A DNA stretch of 64,000 bases, from assembly GCA_902564265.1 (NCBI GenBank), contig CACFAI010000001.1, positions 1 to 64,000 of the forward strand. The letters are read 5' to 3'. This DNA is from an uncultured Pelagibacteraceae bacterium (GTDB lineage Bacteria > Pseudomonadota > Alphaproteobacteria > Pelagibacterales > Pelagibacteraceae). A model generated the notes under the pieces. The model made no database searches and was not told the DNA's origin. It saw only the letters and a program-made list of their open reading frames with translations. Each line of letters starts with the position of its first letter. Position 1 is the stretch's first letter. Both the position numbers and the translations under genes were made by a program. Of the stretch, positions 1 to 9,270 are shown piece after piece.

Positions 1-160
1 TAATTTTTCCAGACTTTTCAGTAATCAGCAATTCTTTATTAGATATAAAAGTTGAGCCCCAAGGGGCATTTAAATCTGCAATTTTATTTATTTTAAATTC
101 TGTTGCTTCAGCTGATACTGAAAATATAAATAAAAATAGAATTAACCTTTTCCACGCCAT
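1..160 (-). CDS. N-terminal part of a secreted PQQ-dependent (aldose/glucose-sorbosone) sugar dehydrogenase-like protein, truncated by window edge
   Basis: Own translation of the minus strand from ATG at 160: MAWKRLILFLFIFSVSAEATEFKINKIADLNAPWGSTFISNKELLITEKSGKI; signal peptide followed by the 'PWG..F....LLITEK.G.I' opening typical of that family. Confidence 0.6.
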   Translation of the reverse strand, partial: MAWKRLILFLFIFSVSAEATEFKINKIADLNAPWGSTFISNKELLITEKSGKI

Positions 161-2067
161 GGAATAGTTTTATCTATTATTTTTCTTAATGTAACGTCAA
201 ATAATAGTCCCAGCATACCCATAATGAAAATAGTTATCCAAATAACTTCATATTGGAAATATTTTTTTGCGACATTTTCAACAAATCCAATTCCTGTAGT
301 ACCTGCTAAAAATTCTGCTGCAACAAGTGTTCCCCAGCACATACCAACCGCAACTCTTATTCCTGTAAGAATTTCAGGCAAAGAGTTAGGGAAGATTACG
401 TATCTCAAAATTTGTTTTTTAGATGCACCAAGAGAATGTGCTGCATGAATTTTTGATAGTTGAGTTCCAGATGCACCAGCTCGTGCGGAAATGATCATGA
501 TTGATAATGAGACCATAAATAACAAGAATACTTTTCCAGTATTATCAATACCTAGAACTGAAATGATTAAAGGAGCCCATGCTAATGGTGGCACAGGTCT
601 GTAAAGTTCAATTAAAGGGTCAAAGAAACCTTTAGCAAATCTATTTAAACCCATAAATAATCCAAGCGGAACTCCAATCAAAATTCCAAAGATAAGTCCC
701 AAAAAGACTCTTAAAAATGAATCCCAAATATGCCCGTAAGGAACTGGAATTTTAAATAATTTGAAATCTCCTGTAACAACTTTTAGAACTCTTCCTTTAA
801 AGTTTTGTTCAACTACACCGTCTTTTGTATGGATAGGGTATTCCCCTGGAAGAATGTCGGCTATCCAATCTGGTAAAATAAATCCAATTATTTTACTTAC
901 ATCCATCATATCAATCCAAAGTAATGGTATATTTTTGTAACCAACGCTTGGTTTTGACATTAAGATAAATTTATTAAGTGTATCTGATGGTTTTGGTAGC
1001 CATCTTCCAGAACCTTGTTCAGAGCAACTCGTTCCACTTGATACAATTGTTCCCGCAGGAAATAAAAACATATCTATAAATCGTAACCCTCCTTGTTTAG
1101 ATTTTTGAACATTATCGAATTCAACAATTGCATTTTGCATTTCATTGAGTGCATTTGGTGGATAAATACTTCCATACTCTATTCTTCTTGCAATTTTGAC
1201 AATATTTTTTGCAAAGGTAGATGCTACTTCCTCTGTATCGTCTAAGTTGCCTCTGTATTCTTTTATTTTGTCCTTTAAAGATTTAATAGAATTTTTGAAT
1301 TGCGGATTATGATTTCTTAATTTAAAGAATTTATCATTTATAATCTCAAGCTCCTTTGCTGCAGCATCAAACTTAAGACCTTTATCAGTAGCTGGGACCA
1401 AAGGGACTTCAATTGTGTTTTCTATTGAACCTGTGCCAGATTGAACTTTTGTTATACCCCAACCACCTTCTTCAGATACTGCTTTTAATCTCTCATTTTT
1501 TTGTTCATCAGTTTCAAATGGGTAATCGTTTTTTTTAAAGTTTGACGTTAAAAGTCTTATTTCTTCTGTCATTTCTTTGATCTGAATCTTTGTATCTGTT
1601 TCCATTAAATTTTCATTTGTTAGTAATGGAATTAATTGTTTCGTCTCGTTGATAAATCCAACTAAAGTTGTTTTCTGTGGACTGCTTAAATCTGGTGAAC
1701 TTTGTATTTCTTTAGTGATTATTTGAAGATTTTTATTTTCAATTTTTATTATTGATGTACTTTTAAATTCTCTCTCTTCTATGGGAAATTGATACTTTAA
1801 ACCTAAAAGCGATTCATTAACTTTTGCTACCTGGCACAATTCGTTAGCAGATTTAGGATAAAAACCTTTCGCTATATCCCAAGAGTAATATAACCAAATT
1901 AATAGTATCGCACTACTTCCCACAATAATCCAATGTGTTCCACCTTTAGCTCTTTCAGGGTTACCAAATACAGCGTCAACTTTTTCTGTTCGAATTAATC
2001 TTCTTCCGTAAAGAATACATCCAACAATTGATACTAAAATTAATATTGTAATAAATTGGGTAAACAT
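142..2067 (-). CDS. tauC: Taurine-type ABC transporter permease with a long N-terminal extension (641 aa)
   Basis: C-terminal ~250 aa is a BPD_transp_1 permease (GVPLGLFMGLNRFAKGFFDPLIELYRPVPPLAWAPLIISVLG); adjacent to ATPase and binding protein. Confidence 0.8.
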   Translation of the reverse strand: MFTQFITILILVSIVGCILYGRRLIRTEKVDAVFGNPERAKGGTHWIIVGSSAILLIWLYYSWDIAKGFYPKSANELCQVAKVNESLLGLKYQFPIEEREFKSTSIIKIENKNLQIITKEIQSSPDLSSPQKTTLVGFINETKQLIPLLTNENLMETDTKIQIKEMTEEIRLLTSNFKKNDYPFETDEQKNERLKAVSEEGGWGITKVQSGTGSIENTIEVPLVPATDKGLKFDAAAKELEIINDKFFKLRNHNPQFKNSIKSLKDKIKEYRGNLDDTEEVASTFAKNIVKIARRIEYGSIYPPNALNEMQNAIVEFDNVQKSKQGGLRFIDMFLFPAGTIVSSGTSCSEQGSGRWLPKPSDTLNKFILMSKPSVGYKNIPLLWIDMMDVSKIIGFILPDWIADILPGEYPIHTKDGVVEQNFKGRVLKVVTGDFKLFKIPVPYGHIWDSFLRVFLGLIFGILIGVPLGLFMGLNRFAKGFFDPLIELYRPVPPLAWAPLIISVLGIDNTGKVFLLFMVSLSIMIISARAGASGTQLSKIHAAHSLGASKKQILRYVIFPNSLPEILTGIRVAVGMCWGTLVAAEFLAGTTGIGFVENVAKKYFQYEVIWITIFIMGMLGLLFDVTLRKIIDKTIPWRGKG

Positions 2068-2865
2068 TTAATTCTCTTTTCCCATTATTTCTTCTTCCAT
2101 ATTCCATATCATGGAAAGTATTTCTTCTCGTTTTGATGAAAATTCTTTATTTTTTTTAATTTCTCTTAAGTCTTCTTTTAATCCCATTTCTGCGAATGGG
2201 AGTTTATATTCTTTGTGAATTCTACCTGGTCTTGGTGCCATCACATACAATCGTTCACCTAATAACAAAGCCTCCTCAACTGAGTGAGTAATTAAGATAA
2301 TTGTTTTTCCTGTTTCTTTCCAAATTTTTAAAACAAGTGATTGCATTTTTTCTCTAGTTAAAGCATCTAAAGCACCCAAAGGTTCGTCCATTAAAATTAA
2401 ATCAGGATCATTAATTAAACATCTAGCAAGCGCTACTCGTTGCTGCATACCACCTGATAATTGATAAGTGGGAGTATTTCCAAAACCTTTAAGACCAACT
2501 ATTTCTAACCACTCATCAACTTTTTTTTGAGTTACACCTGGATCTTTTTTCTTCATTCTTAATCCAAAGTTGACATTTTCAGAAACTGTTAACCATTCAA
2601 ACAAAGCTCCTTGTTGAAATACCATTCCTCTATCAACTCCAGGACCATTAATTTCATTTGAACCTAAAGTTATTGTTCCTGATGTAGGTCTAATAAAACC
2701 AGCTGCAATATTTAATAAAGTTGTTTTTCCACATCCTGATGGACCAAGAACTGTTAATAGTTCTCCTTTTTTGATTGTGAAATTTAAATCTTTTAATGCA
2801 TGAACAGTTTCTCCTTTTGGAGACTTAAAGATCATATTTAGATTTTGAGAAACTAAATCACTCAT
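2068..2865 (-). CDS. tauB: Taurine/nitrate/sulfonate-type ABC transporter ATP-binding protein
   Basis: Walker A GPSGCGKTT, signature LSGGMQQRVALAR, Walker B LILMDEP. Confidence 0.85.
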   Translation of the reverse strand: MSDLVSQNLNMIFKSPKGETVHALKDLNFTIKKGELLTVLGPSGCGKTTLLNIAAGFIRPTSGTITLGSNEINGPGVDRGMVFQQGALFEWLTVSENVNFGLRMKKKDPGVTQKKVDEWLEIVGLKGFGNTPTYQLSGGMQQRVALARCLINDPDLILMDEPLGALDALTREKMQSLVLKIWKETGKTIILITHSVEEALLLGERLYVMAPRPGRIHKEYKLPFAEMGLKEDLREIKKNKEFSSKREEILSMIWNMEEEIMGKEN

Positions 2866-2892
2866 AACAAGACATTACATTAAAATTTGTAT

Positions 2893-2932
2893 AAAAAAAA
2901 TAGGCACCAATTAAAAAAAATTGGCGCCTATT
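2893..2932 (-). terminator. Intra-operon hairpin plus U-tract between tauA and tauB
   Basis: Minus strand TAGGCGCCAATT...AATTGGTGCCTA followed by TTTTTTTT; inverted repeat at 2901-2930. Confidence 0.75.
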
Positions 2933-2953
2933 TAATTCTATTTAACCTTCTAA

Positions 2954-3895
2954 TTATAAAGGTAAGAAACTAGTGTCCACGTTTCCTCTAGGTGTTCCCA
3001 TTCCTTTTAAGAATGCATCTAGATTTCCTTTAGTCATAGATTGCTTAGTCTCTGCTGGTGTTAAAAATTTGAAACCACTTAAAGTTTCTTTCATATCACC
3101 AACTTTCATTTCAGAAGCTTTAGACATTGCGTTCATGTCACTTTTGCCAGCTCTGTATCTAGCATTAGCTTCATGAGTAACTTCAATAAAAGTTCTTAGC
3201 ATTTCAGGATTTTCTCTCATAAATTTAGTAGTTACTGAAGTAATATCTATTCCTAAGATACCAGCGTCTCTTGCTTCTTGAACTGTAAGTAATCTTGTTC
3301 CAACAGCTGTTGCAGCTTTAATTGAATTACCACCAAATAAACATGCCATTACAACATTACCGCTTACTAAAGCAGCAGCACCTTCTTCAGGGTCCATTTG
3401 AATGATATCCATTTTTTTTCTGTCTGCGCCAACAACTTTCATACTTTCATCAAAAACGTATTCAGCCATTGTTCCTAGTGGGACAGCAACCTTTTTACCT
3501 TCAAGTTCAGTAGCATTAGCTTTCGTAATACCTGAAGCATTTGAAGTTACACAAGTTGTTCCTCCCATTCCATATTCCATAGCTATATCAACAAGCTTGA
3601 TAGGTGCTTTTGATTTAACTGCGTTTATGAATGGTACTAAACCTTGTGAGTAAGAAATATCGATGTCTCCTGCTAACATAGCATCAGTCATTGCTCCACC
3701 ATTTGTGAAGTTAGTCCACTTAACTGGTACACCTAAAGCTTTAGCAAAATTTTTCTTCTGCATGTCCTCTAGGTTTGGACTAGGCCATTCTAAAAAGTAA
3801 GCAACTCTAACTTCTTTTGCAGCTGAATTAGCAACTGAAATAGTTAAGTTAAGAGCTAGGATACTTCCAAGAATAAAACTTAGTATTTTTCTCAT
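2954..3895 (-). CDS. tauA: Taurine ABC transporter substrate-binding protein
   Basis: Signal peptide, TauA-like VRVAYFLEWPSPN.., MLAGDIDISYSQGLVPF; operon with tauBC. Confidence 0.85.
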   Translation of the reverse strand: MRKILSFILGSILALNLTISVANSAAKEVRVAYFLEWPSPNLEDMQKKNFAKALGVPVKWTNFTNGGAMTDAMLAGDIDISYSQGLVPFINAVKSKAPIKLVDIAMEYGMGGTTCVTSNASGITKANATELEGKKVAVPLGTMAEYVFDESMKVVGADRKKMDIIQMDPEEGAAALVSGNVVMACLFGGNSIKAATAVGTRLLTVQEARDAGILGIDITSVTTKFMRENPEMLRTFIEVTHEANARYRAGKSDMNAMSKASEMKVGDMKETLSGFKFLTPAETKQSMTKGNLDAFLKGMGTPRGNVDTSFLPL

Positions 3896-4074
3896 TTATT
3901 CCTCTCCTTATTTAAATTTATAAGCAGCATTTAAGTTGAAAATAGAACCAATGTAAATGAAGTTGTTAATAGGAATGGGTGTCAAAATAGACTATTCAAT
4001 TTTTAGTTGTACTGTTATAATAGATTTTTATAGTTAATTAATATTAATTAGTCTAAAGATTAGGAATAAAAAAA

Positions 4075-5415
4075 ATGAGTCAAAAACCTTCTATACCAAA
4101 TTCGCTCAATGAACATTGGATGCCATTTACATCCAATAAAGACTTTAAAGAAAGACCAAGATTAATTACTGAGGCTAGAGGTGTTTATTTAAAAAATCAT
4201 GAAGGTAATACTCAAATAGACGCAAGCTCAGGATTATTCTGTAATCCTTTAGGTCATGGCAGACAAGAAATTATAGATGCAATATCAAATCAATTAAAAA
4301 CTTTAGACTATGCTCAACCGTTCCAACAAGGTTTTGGTGGATCGTTTGAATTAGCAACAAGAATTTCAAAACACACACCAGGAAATTTAAATAGAATTTT
4401 TTATACAATATGCGGATCGACTGCAGTTGAAACAGCAATAAAAATTGCAATCGCTTATCATAAAGCAAGAGGTGAAGGACATAGATTTAGATTTGTTGGA
4501 AGAGAAAGAGCTTACCACGGAATGAATATTGGAGCCACTTCAGTTGGTGGAATGATTAATAACGTAAAAACTTTTGCAAGTGTATTGATGCCAGGCGTTG
4601 TTCATATGAGACATACTCATTTACCAGAACACAAATTTGTTTCTGGACAACCAGATACTGGTGCAAATAGAGCAGAAGATTTAGAAAGAATTTGTACAAA
4701 CTTTGGTGCAGAAAATATTGCAGCATGTATTGTTGAACCAATTGCTGGTTCAACTGGAACATTAGTTCCTCCTAAAGGATATTTACAAAAACTAAGAGAA
4801 ATTTGTGACAAACATGGAATACTTTTAATTTTTGATGAAGTTATAACTGGATGGGGAAGAACAGGTTCTGCTTTCGGTGCACAAGAGTTTGGAGTTACGC
4901 CAGATATAATGACTATGGCAAAAGCTACAACAAATGGAATTGTTCCAATGGGTGTTGTTGCAAGTAAAGAAGAAATTTATGACACGATAATGGATGCATC
5001 TCCAAAAGGAACAATTGAATTGTTTCATGGTTATACTTATTCAGGTATTCCAATTTCAGTTGCAGCTGCACTAGCTGTACAAGATATTTTTGAAAAAGAG
5101 GATATTTTTAAAAGAGTAAAAGAATTAGCACCGTACTTCCAAGATGGCTTGATGTCTTTAAAAGATTTAGAGGCAGTAGAAAATATAAGAGGTTACGGAA
5201 TGATGGGTGGAATTGATATGAAGATGGATCAAAAACCTGGAAGAGCAGGACTTACAACTTTCAAACATTGTTATGATGCTGGTGTAAACTTTAAAGCTAC
5301 AGGAGACTGTTTGATTATTGCACCAATGTTTATATCTGAGAAAAAACATATTGATGAAATAATTGAAAAATTAAGAACTGGTATTAGCAATTATTCTAAA
5401 AGTAAGAAAAATTAA
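4075..5415 (+). CDS. tpa: Class III omega-aminotransferase, probable taurine--pyruvate aminotransferase
   Basis: HWMPFTSNKDFK, PLP site LIFDEVITGWGRTG...TMAKATTNG; context with tauABC and ald. Confidence 0.75.
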   Translation: MSQKPSIPNSLNEHWMPFTSNKDFKERPRLITEARGVYLKNHEGNTQIDASSGLFCNPLGHGRQEIIDAISNQLKTLDYAQPFQQGFGGSFELATRISKHTPGNLNRIFYTICGSTAVETAIKIAIAYHKARGEGHRFRFVGRERAYHGMNIGATSVGGMINNVKTFASVLMPGVVHMRHTHLPEHKFVSGQPDTGANRAEDLERICTNFGAENIAACIVEPIAGSTGTLVPPKGYLQKLREICDKHGILLIFDEVITGWGRTGSAFGAQEFGVTPDIMTMAKATTNGIVPMGVVASKEEIYDTIMDASPKGTIELFHGYTYSGIPISVAAALAVQDIFEKEDIFKRVKELAPYFQDGLMSLKDLEAVENIRGYGMMGGIDMKMDQKPGRAGLTTFKHCYDAGVNFKATGDCLIIAPMFISEKKHIDEIIEKLRTGISNYSKSKKN

Positions 5416-5423
5416 TTTTCTAA

Positions 5424-6542
5424 ATGAAAATTGGCGTTCCTAAAGAAATAAAACCACAAGAAAATAGAATTGGATTAACCCCTGAAAGTGTAAAAACTTT
5501 AGTAGGTGAGGGTCATGAAGTTTTAGTTGAGAACAATGGTGGATTTGAAGCTGGTTTTGATAATGATCAGTATACAAAAGCTGGAGCAAAAATTGCAAAG
5601 ACAGCTGGAGATATTTTTAATGATGCAGACATCATAGTTAAAGTTAAAGAGCCTCAAAAAGTTGAAGTGGATATGTTAAGAGAAAATCAAATTCTTTATA
5701 CTTATCTTCATTTAGCAGCTGCAAAAGAACTTACTGAAGGATTGATTAAATCCAAAAGTGTAAATATTGCCTATGAAACAGTTACAGATGATAATGGTAG
5801 ACTTCCATTACTTGCACCAATGAGTGCAGTTGCTGGACGTATGTCAGTTCAAGCAGGAGCACATTGTTTAGAAAAAAATCAAAAGGGTAGAGGTATTTTA
5901 TTAGGTGGGGCACCAGGCGGTGAGCCAGCAAATGTATTAATTCTTGGTGGTGGAGTAGTTGGAGAGAACGCTGCAATTATTGCAACAGGCATGAGAGCTA
6001 AAGTTCATATAGTTGATAAGTCTGAAGAAAGATTAAAACAATTAGTAAAAATGTTTGGTGATAAAATTATTCCAGAGCAAAGTGATAAAGTTGATTTAAA
6101 TAAGTTAGTTTCTGAAGCAGATTTATTAGTTGGTGGCGTTTTAATTCCTGGTGCAGAAGCTCCAAAATTAGTTACTAAAGATATGTTAAAATTAATGAAA
6201 AGAGGCTCTGTAATAGTGGATGTTGCAATTGATCAAGGAGGATGTGTTGAAACAAGTAAACCAACTACTCACGGAGACCCAACATATATAGTTAACGATG
6301 TTGTTCATTATTGCGTTGCTAATATGCCAGGTGGAGTTCCTAGAACTTCTACATTTGCACTTAATAAAGCAACTCTTCCATATTTAGTAAAATTAGCGAA
6401 TAAAGGTTATCAAAAAGCCTTAGGTGAAGATAAGAACTTTTTAGCAGGATTAAATGTTCATAAAGGACATGTGACCTATAAAGCTGTTGCAGATGTTTTT
6501 GGTCACGAATATGTTAGTGCAGGAGAAGCAATCAAAAATTAA
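5424..6542 (+). CDS. ald: Alanine dehydrogenase
   Basis: MKIGVPKEIKPQENRIGLTPESV; NAD-binding VLILGGGVVGENAA. Confidence 0.9.
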   Translation: MKIGVPKEIKPQENRIGLTPESVKTLVGEGHEVLVENNGGFEAGFDNDQYTKAGAKIAKTAGDIFNDADIIVKVKEPQKVEVDMLRENQILYTYLHLAAAKELTEGLIKSKSVNIAYETVTDDNGRLPLLAPMSAVAGRMSVQAGAHCLEKNQKGRGILLGGAPGGEPANVLILGGGVVGENAAIIATGMRAKVHIVDKSEERLKQLVKMFGDKIIPEQSDKVDLNKLVSEADLLVGGVLIPGAEAPKLVTKDMLKLMKRGSVIVDVAIDQGGCVETSKPTTHGDPTYIVNDVVHYCVANMPGGVPRTSTFALNKATLPYLVKLANKGYQKALGEDKNFLAGLNVHKGHVTYKAVADVFGHEYVSAGEAIKN

Positions 6543-6546
6543 TTAG

Positions 6547-8991
6547 ATGAGTAAAAAAATACCTAGTAGCACAAAAGTTGTGGTTATTGGTGGTGGGGTT
6601 GTTGGATGTTCATGTGCTTATCACTTAGCAAAATTTGGGTGGAAAGATGTTATCCTTTTAGAAAGAGACAAACTTACTTCAGGTACCACTTGGCATGCAG
6701 CAGGATTAGTTAGTCAACTAGGACCCTCTGCAACAATTACAAAAATTAGAAAATATTCTTTAGATTTGTATAAAGAATTAGAAAAGAAAGTGGATCATTC
6801 AGCAGGGCTTAGATTAAACGGCGCAATGTCAATTGCTCAAAAAGAGGGAAGATGGCAAGAATTAAAAAGACAAGCAACCACTGCTCAACTTTTTGATGTT
6901 GATGTACAAATTTTAAATAAAGATCAAATCAAAGAAAAAGTTCCATTAATTAAAAATGATGATTTGTTGGGTGGTATTTTAATGCCTGGCGATGGTTCAG
7001 GAGATCCATCCGGAATAACTCAATTACTTGCTAAAGCTGCAAGAGCAGAAGGTGCAAAAATTTTTGAAGACTCGCCTGTCGAAGATATTTTAGTAAAGAA
7101 TAAAAGAATAGAAAGTGTGGTTGTTAATGGAGAAAAAATTGAGTGTGAATATATTGTTTTAGCAACAGGAATGTGGTCAAGACAAATTGGAGAAAAGTTA
7201 GGTGTAAGTATTCCATTATATCCTGCTGAACATTTTTATGTAATTACTGAACCAATAAAAGAAGTACCAAAAGATTTACCAGTAATCAGAGATTTTGATA
7301 GTAGAACTTATTTCAAAGAAGATGCTGGAAAATTACTTTTAGGAATATTTGAAGGAAAATCAATTCCTGCATTTGATAAAACAAATAAAGTTCCAGAAGA
7401 TTTTTCTTTTGGTGAGTTTCCAGAAAATCTTGAACATTTTGAACCTTATTTAAATGCATGTATGAAAAGATTTCCTATTTTAGAAAAAACAGGAATTAGA
7501 AAGTTTTTTGCAGGACCAGAATCTTTTACACCAGATACAAATACTTTATTAGGTGAAGTGCCTGAAGTTAAAAACTTTTTTGTTTGTTGTGGTTTAAATA
7601 GTATTGGAATAGCAAGTGCAGGAGGTGTTGGTAAAGTAACAGCTGAATGGATGATGAACGGTCATATTAATGAAGATATTTTTAGTTATGACATTAAAAG
7701 ATTTCAAAAATTTCACTCTGGTATTAATTTTATTAAAGAAAGGGTAACAGAAACACTTGGTGATTTATATGGAATGCATTGGCCATATAAACAACATAAA
7801 ACTTCAAGAAATGTAATTACTCTTCCTTATCACGATAGATTAAAAGAACATGGTGCATGTTTTGGTGTTTCAGGTGGTTATGAAAGACCAATGTGGTTTT
7901 CAAAAGATGAGAAAAATAAAGATTACAAATATAGTTACAATTATCAAAATTGGTATCCAAGTGCAGAGTTTGAAACAAAAAATGCAAGAGCAAATGTAGG
8001 TTTATTTGAATTATCCCCATTTTCAAAATTTGATTTAAAAGGTGAAAAAGTTCACGAAGAATTGCAAATATTGTGTACAGCAAATATTCCAAATGAACCT
8101 GGTAAAATTAAATATACACAAATGTTGAATTCAGATGGTGGAATTGAGACTGATTTAACTGTTATTTGTATTGAAAAGAATTATTTTAGAATTGTTTCTT
8201 CTGCTGCAAATAGAGAACATGATAAATTTCATATTTTAAAGCATATTTCTAAAGATGTGAAATTAACTGATGTAACAGAAGACTATTGTTGTTTAGGTTT
8301 ATTTGGTCCTAAAAGTAGAGAAATGATTTCTTCAATAAGTACAGATGATTTTTCTAATGAAAACTTTAAATTTGGTACAGCTAAATTTGTTAAAATTGAT
8401 GATGTAGAAGTATGGGCCCAAAGAATTTCATATGTGGGTGAATTAGGTTTTGAACTTTATGTAAAAAAAGAAAATGCTTTAGAACTTTTTGATATTTTAA
8501 TTGATAAAGGTAAAACTTATAAAATTTCTCTTTGTGGAATGCATGCAATGGATATTATGAGGATGGAAAGTGGTTATTTACATTGGGGCCACGATATTTC
8601 ACCTGAAGAAAACCAATTTGAGGCAGGTTTAAACTTTGCTGTTAGTTTTAAAAAGAATATAAATTTTATCGGAAGAGCTGCTTTGGAAAAAAAGCGAGAC
8701 AAAAAGGACCATAAGAAATTTAAAATGCTCATTTTGAACCATTCTAAAGAAGGAGCGCCTCTTCTGCTCCACGACGAGCCGATCTATTTAAAAGATAAGA
8801 TTGTGGGTCGTACAACTTCTGGCTGTTACTCTTTTAATTACAACAAAAATTTAGCATTTGGCTATATTAATTCAGGCTTAACTAGCGATCAAATAGATAA
8901 ACAAGCCTTTGAGATAGAGGTTGAGAAAAAAAAATACCCGGCATCTGTGATAACTAGACCTCTTAATGATAAAAAGTTGAGCTCTCTTTAG
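6547..8991 (+). CDS. FAD-dependent oxidoreductase fused to GcvT-like aminomethyltransferase domain (dimethylglycine/sarcosine dehydrogenase family)
   Basis: N-term VVVIGGGVVGCSCAYHLAKFGWKDVILLERD...TSGTTWHAAGLV; C-term GcvT/FAO domains (RISYVGELGFELYV, MRMESGYLHWGHDI). Confidence 0.8.
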   Translation: MSKKIPSSTKVVVIGGGVVGCSCAYHLAKFGWKDVILLERDKLTSGTTWHAAGLVSQLGPSATITKIRKYSLDLYKELEKKVDHSAGLRLNGAMSIAQKEGRWQELKRQATTAQLFDVDVQILNKDQIKEKVPLIKNDDLLGGILMPGDGSGDPSGITQLLAKAARAEGAKIFEDSPVEDILVKNKRIESVVVNGEKIECEYIVLATGMWSRQIGEKLGVSIPLYPAEHFYVITEPIKEVPKDLPVIRDFDSRTYFKEDAGKLLLGIFEGKSIPAFDKTNKVPEDFSFGEFPENLEHFEPYLNACMKRFPILEKTGIRKFFAGPESFTPDTNTLLGEVPEVKNFFVCCGLNSIGIASAGGVGKVTAEWMMNGHINEDIFSYDIKRFQKFHSGINFIKERVTETLGDLYGMHWPYKQHKTSRNVITLPYHDRLKEHGACFGVSGGYERPMWFSKDEKNKDYKYSYNYQNWYPSAEFETKNARANVGLFELSPFSKFDLKGEKVHEELQILCTANIPNEPGKIKYTQMLNSDGGIETDLTVICIEKNYFRIVSSAANREHDKFHILKHISKDVKLTDVTEDYCCLGLFGPKSREMISSISTDDFSNENFKFGTAKFVKIDDVEVWAQRISYVGELGFELYVKKENALELFDILIDKGKTYKISLCGMHAMDIMRMESGYLHWGHDISPEENQFEAGLNFAVSFKKNINFIGRAALEKKRDKKDHKKFKMLILNHSKEGAPLLLHDEPIYLKDKIVGRTTSGCYSFNYNKNLAFGYINSGLTSDQIDKQAFEIEVEKKKYPASVITRPLNDKKLSSL

Positions 8992-9081
8992 CACCATTTT
9001 GGACAAAGCTCAAAAAATTACAACTCATTTTGAACAACGCTTTTCTTGAAAAACCGAATCGGGTGATGTTAAATACGATTT

Positions 9082-9270
9082 ATGAGTGGAGAAACATCAG
9101 ACTTTGACCAACAAGTTGAATTAAAGAAAACACCAAATATCAAAGTTGATATCAACGATTTACTATCAAGAGTTAGAGACGAGAAGAAAAAAGAAAGAAA
9201 AGAAAATCTTTTATTTCTAGGATTAATTGGTTCAGTGATAGTGATAACTGGTATTATTGCGTCTCTTTAA
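9082..9270 (+). CDS. Small single-TM protein of unknown function
   Basis: 62 aa, charged N-term, C-terminal TM helix NLLFLGLIGSVIVITGIIASL; fits between neighbours without overlapping a better ORF. Confidence 0.5.
   Translation: MSGETSDFDQQVELKKTPNIKVDINDLLSRVRDEKKKERKENLLFLGLIGSVIVITGIIASL

Noticed and set aside
7817-8092. 91-aa minus-strand ORF inside the DAO-GcvT gene
   Set aside because: Fully antisense to a conserved domain; typical spurious AT-rich ORF. The same applies to the other short shadow ORFs in the track (e.g. 4271-4468, 4556-4762, 21242-21526, 53959-54174).
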